This document shows, one piece after another, positions 9,301 to 15,730 of a stretch of DNA of 64,000 nucleotides (positions are counted from its first letter, which is position 1; each line of letters opens with the position of its first letter). Under the pieces are notes generated by a model. That model was given only the letters and a program-made list of their open reading frames with translations. It was not told where the DNA came from and searched no databases. This DNA comes from Roseomonas sp. GTDB lineage: Bacteria > Pseudomonadota > Alphaproteobacteria > Acetobacterales > Acetobacteraceae. The position numbers and the translations under genes are program-made. The DNA lies in contig JADCFN010000005.1 of NCBI GenBank assembly GCA_020249505.1, positions 159,949 through 223,948 of the forward strand. Reading direction: 5' to 3'.

Positions 9301-9588
9301 CGAAAGCAAGGCGGTCAGCCTGCCATAGGCCGCGCGATCAGCGGGCCAAACTAACCATTCCGCGCCATCTTCCAGCCGCAGCCGGCAGCCCGGCGCAAAG
9401 GCGAGCCCCGCCGCCTTGGCCGCACCATGCGCGCGCACCACGCCGGCGAGGCCATTGGTATCGCAAAGCCCAAAGCCTGCATGACCAAGCGCAGCCGCCT
9501 GCTCCACCAATTCCTCGGGGTGCGAGGCGCCGTCCAGAAAGGAAAAATTGGATCGCGCCGCCACTTCCGCATAGCCAGGCGCGGTCAT
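6316..9588 (-). CDS. dnaE2: Error-prone DNA polymerase DnaE2 (ImuC)
   Basis: 1090 residues, standard for DnaE2. The PHP domain is N-terminal (YAEVAARSNFSFLDGAS, 6-22). The polymerase core contains CQGRGSAANS (331-340) and the catalytic PDIDIDF (372-378). An OB-fold segment near the C-terminus (LVLMRQRPGSAKGVIFITIED) is typical. DnaE2 is the translesion polymerase of the ImuA-ImuB-DnaE2 mutasome, responsible for SOS mutagenesis in Caulobacter and mycobacteria. The ATG at 9588 overlaps the imuB stop codon (ATGA). It is controlled from the SOS box upstream of imuA. Confidence 0.95.
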   Translation of the reverse strand: MTAPGYAEVAARSNFSFLDGASHPEELVEQAAALGHAGFGLCDTNGLAGVVRAHGAAKAAGLAFAPGCRLRLEDGAEWLVWPADRAAYGRLTALLSAGRMAAPKGECRLDFAMLCDAAEGMALAAIPPVAPAALRRLSALRLALPPLLAVACPLLGDDAAALARHAALAEACGARLLATNNVRYHVPSRRRLADVLSAIRLRCTVEALGQAAEPNAERHLKSPAEMARLFARYPDALQATLDVLATTRGFSLDHLRYEYPDEVLDPGLSAQQSLEARVAEAVAARWPVQVPGAITTRIAHEMRLINDLGYAPYFLTVHEIIRFARTRGILCQGRGSAANSTVCYVLGITAVDPEKHDLLFERFVSASRGEPPDIDIDFEHERREEVIQHLYERYGRDRAAICATLIRYRPRSAIREVGKAMGLTEDITARLAKAGWGPGREMSLTELAADEGFDISDPRLAMTLELAEELQDFPRHTATHVGGFVITRGKLTELAVVTQAAMEDRTVLEWDKDDIDALGIMKVDVLGLGMLSCLRRSFDLLGRHRRLALALENLPRDCAETYAMLRRADSVGVFQVESRAQMNMLPRLKPRAFYDLVVQVAIVRPGPIQGDMVHPYLRRRQGLEAVEYPAPDPAFGPPDELKQVLGRTLGVPLFQEQAMRLAIVAAGFTPEEADQLRRAMATFRQQGLVTRHKDKLVAGMTRRGYARELAERVFAQIEGFGSYGFPESHAASFAHLVYASAWLKCHHPAAFACALLNSQPMGFYAPAQIMRDARDHGVIVRAVDVNASDWDSSLEEAPESAGGLALRLGLRLIAGLAQRDAEALLAARAARNGAPFVTVEDLAWRAGLSQGALSALAAANAFPGVLRRDAAWAARGARGTPRDLPLFAPRDGVDAALAEETPILPEAKPVLPLEHEGEHIVHDYAALGLTLGRHPLALLRAQLRAEGLRDTRDLQSWKSGRLLRLAGLVLMRQRPGSAKGVIFITIEDEHGIANLVVYTDIAARDRRALRGARLLQVEGRVEREDRHAEVPIIHVIARRLVDRSDLLEGLLREAGSGWAEAALGRADEIRRPQDDRRPPRAKLPASRDFR

Positions 9589-11078
9589 GGCAAATCGCCC
9601 TGCACCACCCAGCGCCCATCGGCATGACAAAGCCAGAGCCTTTCACCGGAAGCGAGTTGCACCCGGTGATAATCCCGCGCCGGCGGCAGCGCGCCGCCAT
9701 GCCACCATTCCGCTTCCAGTCGTAGCGGGCCCTCGGCGCGGGTCAGCGCATAATGCCGCCCGCGCCAGCGGAGCGCAGCAGGCGCGCCTTCGGCAAAGGC
9801 CGTGACTTGCACGGCTTCCGGCCGGCGGCGCAGCAGCACCGGCGCAGCACGCGCCCCCCAGCCGGGCGGGGCGGGGCTGGGTGCTTCATGCGGGGCAGCA
9901 GCGCGCCATTGCCTCTCTGGCCAATGGCTCGGCAGCGGTGCGGGGCGGGCCAGGCGCAGCCTTTGGCCGAGCCGGTCCAGCAGCTGCGCCAAAACCCCAT
10001 CCGGGCGCGGCGCGGCGCCCATGGGCAAGGCGCCCTGCCCTTCCGCGCCCATGGGGTCGGTCGCCAGGGCTTGCAGGGTGAAACGCTCAAAACCGAGTTC
10101 CGGCGCCAGGCTGGTCAGCGGTTCGGCGAAAAGCCGAGCAAGGTGCGCGGGGTCGCGGTTTGGCGCGCCGGTGCCGATTATCAGGCGCTGTTCCGTGCCA
10201 TCCACGCGCCAGGCGGTCAGACACAACCGCCTTGCACCAAGCCCGGCGCGGGCCAGCCGCGCGCATAGCGCTGCCAGCAGCCGATCCAGCAAGGCGGCAA
10301 TGGCCTCGGCGGTCAGGATCGGTTCCGGCAAGGCGCGGGTCACCGCCAGATCAGGCGGCGCGGCGATGGGGGTGATGGGCGGCGCGCGACGGCCCGTTGC
10401 GGCATCCAGCGCATCCAGCAAAGGCGCGCCAAAGCGCCGGGCGAGCGGCGCGCGGGGCTGGCGCAGCACATCGCCAATCACGCGCAGCCCAAGCCGGGCG
10501 AGGTCTTCCAGCATGGCGCCCGGCAAGCGCAGCGCTGTGCCAAGCGGCAGGGGCGCGACAGCTTTTTCTTCCGATCCGGCCTCGATAATCGGCGCATCGC
10601 GCCGCACCCGTGCGAGCGCCATGGCAGAAGCCGCCGCGCTGGCAATGGCGCCTTGGGCCGTGAGCCCCACCTCGGCCAGCTTGGCAGTAAGGCACGCGAG
10701 CAAAGCGGCCTCACCGCCGAACAGATGATCGCAGCCGGTAATATCCAGTAGCAGGCCATCGGGCGGCAGGGCAGCGCTGATCGGGGTGAAGCGCTGCGCC
10801 CAAAGCGCCAGATCGCGCAGCCCCGCGGCGCTGGCTTCCGGCATGGCGGGCAAAACCAGCAAATCGGGCAAAAGGGCTTCGGCATCGGCCAGCGCTTGGC
10901 CTGGCTCCAGCCCCGCTGCCGCGGCGTGATGATCCAAAGCAACCAAAAGCCGCCGCGCGCCCTGCCGCGCCCAAAGCGCCAGGGGTTGATCCGCCGGCAA
11001 ATCGGGGCGGTTTTGGCGCAAATGCTCCGCCGCCCAGAAGGGCAGATGCACAGCTAGGTAACGCCGCGCGGGCTTCAT
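9585..11078 (-). CDS. imuB: Y-family polymerase-like mutasome protein ImuB
   Basis: 497 residues. It is a catalytically inactive Y-family relative: where an active enzyme has the metal-binding HxDMDxFFAxxE motif, this protein has RYLAVHLPFWAAEH (residues 5-18), so the catalytic aspartate is absent. This is as expected for ImuB, which acts as the adaptor linking DnaE2, ImuA and the beta clamp. A glutamine-led hydrophobic stretch, LLDRLGQRLRLARP, in the C-terminal part may be the clamp-binding motif (inference). The ATG at 11078 overlaps the imuA stop codon (ATGA), and the gene overlaps dnaE2 in the same way. Confidence 0.92.
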   Translation of the reverse strand: MKPARRYLAVHLPFWAAEHLRQNRPDLPADQPLALWARQGARRLLVALDHHAAAAGLEPGQALADAEALLPDLLVLPAMPEASAAGLRDLALWAQRFTPISAALPPDGLLLDITGCDHLFGGEAALLACLTAKLAEVGLTAQGAIASAAASAMALARVRRDAPIIEAGSEEKAVAPLPLGTALRLPGAMLEDLARLGLRVIGDVLRQPRAPLARRFGAPLLDALDAATGRRAPPITPIAAPPDLAVTRALPEPILTAEAIAALLDRLLAALCARLARAGLGARRLCLTAWRVDGTEQRLIIGTGAPNRDPAHLARLFAEPLTSLAPELGFERFTLQALATDPMGAEGQGALPMGAAPRPDGVLAQLLDRLGQRLRLARPAPLPSHWPERQWRAAAPHEAPSPAPPGWGARAAPVLLRRRPEAVQVTAFAEGAPAALRWRGRHYALTRAEGPLRLEAEWWHGGALPPARDYHRVQLASGERLWLCHADGRWVVQGDLP

Positions 11079-11764
11079 GCGCCACCCGCTTCCAGATGCA
11101 GCATATTGGTCGCGGCGTTGAACGCCACATTCCAAGGCCCCGCCGGGGCACCACCGCGTTGGCGGAGCAGCGTCAGGCGCCAGCGCGGCGCGGCATCACT
11201 AGCTAGCGGGGCGATATGCCAGCGCGTACGCGCGGCGGAAGCACCCGCAGCACCATCCGGGCGGAGCAGCAGGCCAAAAACACCCCCGGCCTCGGCGGCC
11301 AGATGCAGGCGGCGCGTTGCGGTCAGATCAAGCCCCTGCCCGCTGCCGGCCATCAGCACGGCAGCGCCCAAGGCCGGGCAGCGCAGGGCTTCTTCCATGG
11401 CCCAGAGCGCTTCCGGCCAGCGCGCCGCCCGCGCCAGGATCAGCTTGTCCGGCGTGAGGCCAAAGGGCAGCAGCCCCGGCGGCCAGACAAGATTCGATTC
11501 CTGTTCGGTTGCAATCCACAGCACCTGCCCACCGCAATTCGCCAGCAGAATGGCGGCAAAAGCCACGCCAGATCCGGGACTTGCGGCGCAAACTTCATGT
11601 AACGCACCACGCGCCAGGCCAGCCCCGATCAAGCTATTGTCAGCAAAAACCGGAATGGGCGCGCTGGCATGGCCCCCAGGGGCGCGGGTGGTCAGCCCGG
11701 CCAGGGTATCGCGCAGCCGGGCCAGGGCAGCGTTGCGGGGGGAAAGAGGATCGGCGGCAGTCAT
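11075..11764 (-). CDS. imuA: SOS mutagenesis protein ImuA
   Basis: 229 residues, first gene of imuA-imuB-dnaE2. It is RecA/SulA-like without a complete Walker A: the conserved order LARGALHEVCAASPGSGVAFAA, then the strand QVLWIATEQE and WAMEEALRCPALGAAVLM, is seen. ImuA binds RecA and ImuB and is required with them for translesion mutagenesis. A LexA box (11786-11800) lies 22 nt upstream of the ATG, giving direct SOS control of the whole operon. A 4-nt overlap with imuB indicates translational coupling. Confidence 0.9.
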   Translation of the reverse strand: MTAADPLSPRNAALARLRDTLAGLTTRAPGGHASAPIPVFADNSLIGAGLARGALHEVCAASPGSGVAFAAILLANCGGQVLWIATEQESNLVWPPGLLPFGLTPDKLILARAARWPEALWAMEEALRCPALGAAVLMAGSGQGLDLTATRRLHLAAEAGGVFGLLLRPDGAAGASAARTRWHIAPLASDAAPRWRLTLLRQRGGAPAGPWNVAFNAATNMLHLEAGGA

Positions 11765-11785
11765 GGGAAAGAAAGCTTATCAAAA

Positions 11786-11800
11786 GAACAAAATAAGAAC
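11786..11800 (-). promoter_or_regulatory. LexA (SOS) box of imuA operon
   Basis: GTTC-TTATTTT-GTTC on the minus strand (GAAC-N7-GAAC on plus), an exact match to the alphaproteobacterial LexA operator. It overlaps a plausible sigma70 -35 element TTGTTC with a TAAGCT-like -10 about 17 nt later, so bound LexA would block the promoter. Confidence 0.88.
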
Positions 11801-11880
11801 AAGTCCTATGTTGTGGCGCCCCCTGTTCCCTCCCGCGCCGGGATTTCCCATAGTGCCATCACAGCAGAAAGGAGGCCCCG

Positions 11881-12075
11881 ATGGCCCAACCCCTCGATAA
11901 GGCGCATTTCGAAGCCCTGATGGCCCAAGCCGGGCTTGACCTGACGGAAGCGGAAAAGGAAGGCATCCGCGCCGCTTCCATCCACACCCAGGCGGCGGCC
12001 GCGCGCGTGCGCACCCCGCGTGAGGTCTCAGTGGAATCCGCCACCATCTTCACCCTGAAGGGGGCAGGCGCATGA
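11881..12075 (+). CDS. Small amidase-partner protein (AtzG/GatC-like, DUF4089 group)
   Basis: 64 residues, with a very strong RBS (AAAGGAGG 6 nt before ATG 11881). The pattern is helical, LDKAHFEALMAQAGLDLTEAEKEGI, followed by a segment with TPREVSVESATIF. Small GatC-like proteins of this kind (AtzG in the cyanuric acid pathway, DUF4089 proteins) precede and bind amidase-signature enzymes. The stop codon overlaps the amidase ATG (ATGA), which fits a stoichiometric subunit. The assignment is by length, position and weak sequence resemblance. Confidence 0.6.
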   Translation: MAQPLDKAHFEALMAQAGLDLTEAEKEGIRAASIHTQAAAARVRTPREVSVESATIFTLKGAGA

Positions 12076-13463
12076 CCAGCTTCCCGACCATTGCGAGTGC
12101 GGCGCGCGATATCGCCGCGAAGCGCATCTCCCCCGTTGAATTGATGAAGGATCATTTGGCGCGGTCGGAGAAGCTCAACCCGGCGCTGCATGCCTTCATC
12201 CGCTTCACGCCGGAGATTGCACTGGAACAGGCACGCGCGGCGGAAGCGCGGCAAGTCTCGGGCGCGCTGCGCGGGCCGCTTGATGGAATCCCCATTGCCC
12301 ATAAGGATATTTATGAGACGGCGGGCGTTACCACCACCGGCCATTCCCGCGTGCTGGAACATCATGTGCCGAAGGCGGATTCTGCCGTGGTGCGGCGCTG
12401 GCGCGAAGCGGGCGCGGTGATGCTGGGCAAGCTCGCCACGCATGAATTTGCCTGGGGCGGGCCTTCCTTTGATTTGCCCTGGCCGCCCGCGCGCAATCCC
12501 TGGAATACGGAATGCTTCACCGGCGGGTCTTCTTCCGGTACCGGTGCGGCGGTGGCTGCCGGCATGATCCTGGGCGGCACGGGGTCTGACACGGGGGGTT
12601 CCATTCGCGCGCCGGCATCGCTTTGCGGCATTGCCGGCATCAAGCCGAGCTACGGCTTGTGTTCGCGTACCGACGTGTTGCCCCTCTCCCAAAGCCTGGA
12701 CACGACAGGGCCCATGGCCTGGACGGTGGAAGATTGCGCGCTGCTATTGGATGCCATGACCGGGCATGACGCCAGCGATCCATCATCGGCCAATCGCCCG
12801 CGGCCTGATCTGCTTTCCGGTCTCAATGGCGGCGTGAAGGGGCTTCGCATTGGCGTGATCCGGCATTTCCATGAGGATGACTGCAAAGTGAGCCCCGGCA
12901 TGGCCGCAGGCATCGCGCATCTGACCAGCACGCTTGCCGCGCAGGGGGCGGAAATCCGCGACGTGAAGCTGCCGCCGCTTGCTGATTTCAACGCGGCCGG
13001 CTGGCTTATTCTAGCCGCTGATGCCTATGCGGTGCATGAGACATGGATGCGCGAAAAATACCGCGCCTATGGCGAGTTTTTGCGCGAAAGGCTGGCGCTG
13101 GCTTCGACCATCACCGCCGCAGATTACATCCAGGCGCAGCGCCGCCGGCGGGAGCTGTGCGATGCTGTTGCTGCGGCGATGCGCGATTGCGATTTGCTGG
13201 TGACGGCCGCGCAACCCGGCGAAGCGCGCCCCATTCATCAGATGACGAAATGGGCGTCTTTTGAGGTGCCGAATTTCACCATCCCCTTCAACCTGACCGG
13301 CCAGCCGGCGCTGACGGTCTGCACTGGCTTTGGTGCGGGCGGCATGCCGGTGGGCGCGCAGATTGTGGGCAGGCCGTTTGAGGACGCGACAGTGCTGCGC
13401 GCTGGCCAGGCTTATGAATTGGCGGCGGGGTGGCGCGCGAAGCGTCCGCCGATGGCGGGCTGA
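12072..13463 (+). CDS. Amidase-signature hydrolase
   Basis: 463 residues. The Ser-cisSer-Lys triad is complete: Lys78 in IPIAHKDIYE, the cis-Ser in GGSSSGTGAA (151-160) and nucleophile Ser177 in SDTGGSIRAP. It hydrolyses a C-N amide bond; the substrate is not readable. Coupling to the small GatC-like protein resembles AtzE-AtzG, although a housekeeping GatA role is unlikely because no gatB is present. It ends in a strong bidirectional terminator shared with the convergent dehydrogenase gene. Confidence 0.88.
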   Translation: MTSFPTIASAARDIAAKRISPVELMKDHLARSEKLNPALHAFIRFTPEIALEQARAAEARQVSGALRGPLDGIPIAHKDIYETAGVTTTGHSRVLEHHVPKADSAVVRRWREAGAVMLGKLATHEFAWGGPSFDLPWPPARNPWNTECFTGGSSSGTGAAVAAGMILGGTGSDTGGSIRAPASLCGIAGIKPSYGLCSRTDVLPLSQSLDTTGPMAWTVEDCALLLDAMTGHDASDPSSANRPRPDLLSGLNGGVKGLRIGVIRHFHEDDCKVSPGMAAGIAHLTSTLAAQGAEIRDVKLPPLADFNAAGWLILAADAYAVHETWMREKYRAYGEFLRERLALASTITAADYIQAQRRRRELCDAVAAAMRDCDLLVTAAQPGEARPIHQMTKWASFEVPNFTIPFNLTGQPALTVCTGFGAGGMPVGAQIVGRPFEDATVLRAGQAYELAAGWRAKRPPMAG

Positions 13464-13468
13464 AACAG

Positions 13469-13500
13469 AAACGGCGCAGCCGCACGGGCTGCGCCGTTTT
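13469..13500. terminator. Bidirectional intrinsic terminator
   Basis: A 13-bp perfect stem (AAACGGCGCAGCC pairing with GGCTGCGCCGTTT) with a 5-nt loop, flanked by A and T residues. It lies between the convergent amidase and hydroxyacid dehydrogenase genes and can serve both. Confidence 0.85.
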
Positions 13501-13516
13501 ACGTATCACCCGCTAT

Positions 13517-14749
13517 TCAACGCATCGGGCGCATATATTCCATGGACATCTGCGATGGGTTCTGAATGCCCATCATCGCCATGTTGCGATCAATCTCCTC
13601 GGACAACAGCCCAATCGCGTGCTTGACGCCTTCTTCGCCGGCCACCGCGGCGGCACAAAGCATGGGGCGGCCGACAAACACGAAGGAAGCACCAAGCGCC
13701 AGCGCCTTCAGCACGTCACTACCGCGGCGCACGCCACCATCATACATCACCGTCATGCCACCGGCATCGCGCGCGATTTCAGCAAGGCTCCGCAGGCCGG
13801 AAATTGTGCCATCCAATTGCCGTCCGCCATGGTTGGATACCATGATGCCATCCGCCCCCGCATCCCGGCACATGCGCGCATCTTCGGGGGAGATGATGCC
13901 CTTCACGACCAGCTTGCCTTTCCAGCGCCGGCGGATCAGTTCCAGATGCTCCCACGCCAGACCATCGCGCGCGCCAAAGGCGCGCATGAGCGTGCGGGAG
14001 ACGATGGGCGGCCCGCGCCCGGCATCCATATTCTCAAAATGCGGCATGCCGTGCTTCAGCATGGTCTTGAAGAAGGTGTTCATCACCCAGCCCGGATGCG
14101 TGATGCCATCCCAGAGCAATTGCGGCGTGGGCTTCAGTGGAATGGAATAGCCATTGCGCACATTGTTTTCGCGGTTGGATGAAACCTGCACATCCACCGT
14201 CAGCACAAAGGTCTTGAAGCCGGCGGCTGCCACACGGTCCACCAGCGGTTCAATGCGCTCAGCCTCTCCGGGCAGATAGGCCTGATACCAGGCATCCGGA
14301 TTGGCCTTCGCCACATCTTCCAGCGGGATCAGCGAAGATGCGCTCATGATCATCGGCACATTGCGCGCGCGGGCAGCTTGCGTCAGCACCAGATCGCCGC
14401 GATAGGCGACCAGCGCGGAAGCGCCCATGGGCGGCAGGCCGAAGGGCGCGTCATACTCCTTGCCAAACAGCGTTGTCTTCAGATTGCGCCCGCGCGTATC
14501 GCGCAGCACGCGCGGCACAAAGCCCCATTCCTGGAAGGCCTCGCGATTGTCGCGCAGTGATGCATCGGTCTCAACCGCGCCCGAGACAAAACCGCCAATG
14601 CTGCGCGGCAGATAGCGCGCGGCGGCGGCTTCAAAATCCGGCAGGCTGAGATAGCGACGCACGGACGCGGGCGGCGGCGGTGGGCGCGTCTGGCTCAGGT
14701 TTTGCGGGGCGGTGGGCGCCTGGGCCCATTCGGGCGAATTCGCCGTCAT
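13517..14749 (-). CDS. FMN-dependent alpha-hydroxy-acid dehydrogenase (LldD-like)
   Basis: 410 residues, the L-lactate dehydrogenase / glycolate oxidase family. FMN-site and catalytic motifs are present: PPMGASALVAYRGD early in the barrel, QAYLPG, LTVDVQVSSNRENN, VKGIISPEDA, and the catalytic SNHGGRQLD with the base histidine near residue 306, then DGGVRRGSDVLKALALGA. It oxidises a 2-hydroxy acid to the 2-keto acid, passing electrons to the respiratory chain. L-lactate is the commonest substrate, but mandelate or glycolate cannot be excluded. It is a single gene; the N-terminal 30 residues are proline-rich and variable. Confidence 0.88.
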   Translation of the reverse strand: MTANSPEWAQAPTAPQNLSQTRPPPPPASVRRYLSLPDFEAAAARYLPRSIGGFVSGAVETDASLRDNREAFQEWGFVPRVLRDTRGRNLKTTLFGKEYDAPFGLPPMGASALVAYRGDLVLTQAARARNVPMIMSASSLIPLEDVAKANPDAWYQAYLPGEAERIEPLVDRVAAAGFKTFVLTVDVQVSSNRENNVRNGYSIPLKPTPQLLWDGITHPGWVMNTFFKTMLKHGMPHFENMDAGRGPPIVSRTLMRAFGARDGLAWEHLELIRRRWKGKLVVKGIISPEDARMCRDAGADGIMVSNHGGRQLDGTISGLRSLAEIARDAGGMTVMYDGGVRRGSDVLKALALGASFVFVGRPMLCAAAVAGEEGVKHAIGLLSEEIDRNMAMMGIQNPSQMSMEYMRPMR

Positions 14750-14828
14750 TGAAGATTCCTTGGACTGACCTGTCTCGGCGCTTTTATTGCTCGGAATTGC
14801 GCGGCAGGCCAGCCCAAGGGCGGTAATT

Positions 14829-15674
14829 TCAGGGCCAAAGCGGGCGAATCACGTGCTCATAGAGCGTGAAGGCGACCTCAATCCCCACCAGCACCACCAC
14901 CGCGGCTTCCAGCCCAAGTGCCCGCCTTGCTTGCAACAGGGAGAGCAGCGTCTGGATCGCATCGCCGATCCAGACGAGCTTGCGTTCCAGCGCGGCGCCC
15001 CTTTCGCGAAGCTCATATTCATCCGAAAGCCGGGCATGGAGCCGTTCCAGTTCCGGGTGATCCCAAAGCACTTCGGGCTTATCCGCGGCCTCTACCCGCG
15101 CCAGGTTGCGGCTATGGGCGGAAAGCGCATGGCCAATCTGCCGATGCAAGGCGCGGGAGGAAAAGCGCAGCCGGCCGGCCGCCCGCAGGTCCGCAACGGC
15201 GGGTTCCAGCCGGTCCAGGGCCTCGGCGATGCGGGCTTCCTGCTGGGCGAGGGCCGCGCTTTTCGCCAGCGCATCGGCAACAACGGCAAGGCGTTCCGGC
15301 GCTGAATCGCAAAGCTGAATCACGCCTTGGGCATCAACGCCGTCGCGTTCGGCGCCAAGCGCGACCAGCGCGGTTTCCTCGGCCATGCTATCGGCGGGGT
15401 TGGTGATGCGCGGGCCAAGCGCTGCCAGCAAAGCGGCTTCGTCAGCGGGATCAGCGCCAAAAATCACCACCGCACCCCATCGGAAGGCAAAGGCGCTAAT
15501 GGCCGCCGGGGCAGCTATGGGCACAGGGTCTGCCATGGCGGTGCCGCCCGGGCCAAGGCCGCGATGATCCAGCCTTTCACCGAGTATCACGGCGCGGGCG
15601 CGCAATAGGGAGCTTGGCGCGGCATTGGTTTGGCCCAAGCCGGGGTCTTCTGTGCCGCGCGGCATTTCCTGCAT
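14829..15674 (-). CDS. RMD1/DUF155-family protein
   Basis: 281 residues. The family pattern is present: RARAVILGERLDHRGL at the start, the FAFRWGAVVIFGAD strand, a central helical region with a repeated Leu/Ala pattern, HPELERLHARLSDEYELRERGAALERK, and a single C-terminal membrane span (LEAAVVVLVGIEVAFTLYE, about 255-275). Yeast RMD1/RMND1 relatives are membrane-anchored, and the bacterial role is unknown. It lies 56 nt downstream of phoX, separated by the second copy of the palindromic element. Confidence 0.82.
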   Translation of the reverse strand: MQEMPRGTEDPGLGQTNAAPSSLLRARAVILGERLDHRGLGPGGTAMADPVPIAAPAAISAFAFRWGAVVIFGADPADEAALLAALGPRITNPADSMAEETALVALGAERDGVDAQGVIQLCDSAPERLAVVADALAKSAALAQQEARIAEALDRLEPAVADLRAAGRLRFSSRALHRQIGHALSAHSRNLARVEAADKPEVLWDHPELERLHARLSDEYELRERGAALERKLVWIGDAIQTLLSLLQARRALGLEAAVVVLVGIEVAFTLYEHVIRPLWP

Positions 15675-15691
15675 GCGAAGAACTTAGCGTA

Positions 15692-15728
15692 TTTTCAAGC
15701 CAAGTGGAAAACTTGGCTGTGCGGAAAA
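15692..15728. repeat. Palindromic intergenic element, copy 2
   Basis: TTTTC-AA-GCCAAGT-GGAAA-ACTTGGC-TGTG-CGGAAAA. It matches copy 1 (293-330) at nearly every position, with one base deleted and a few changes. It lies between phoX and the RMD1-family gene on the minus strand. Confidence 0.7.
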
Positions 15729-15730
15729 AC

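Noticed and set aside
12072..13463. GatA subunit of the tRNA amidotransferase
   Set aside because: No gatB is adjacent and the small partner resembles AtzG/DUF4089 proteins as much as GatC; a generic amidase is the safer call.
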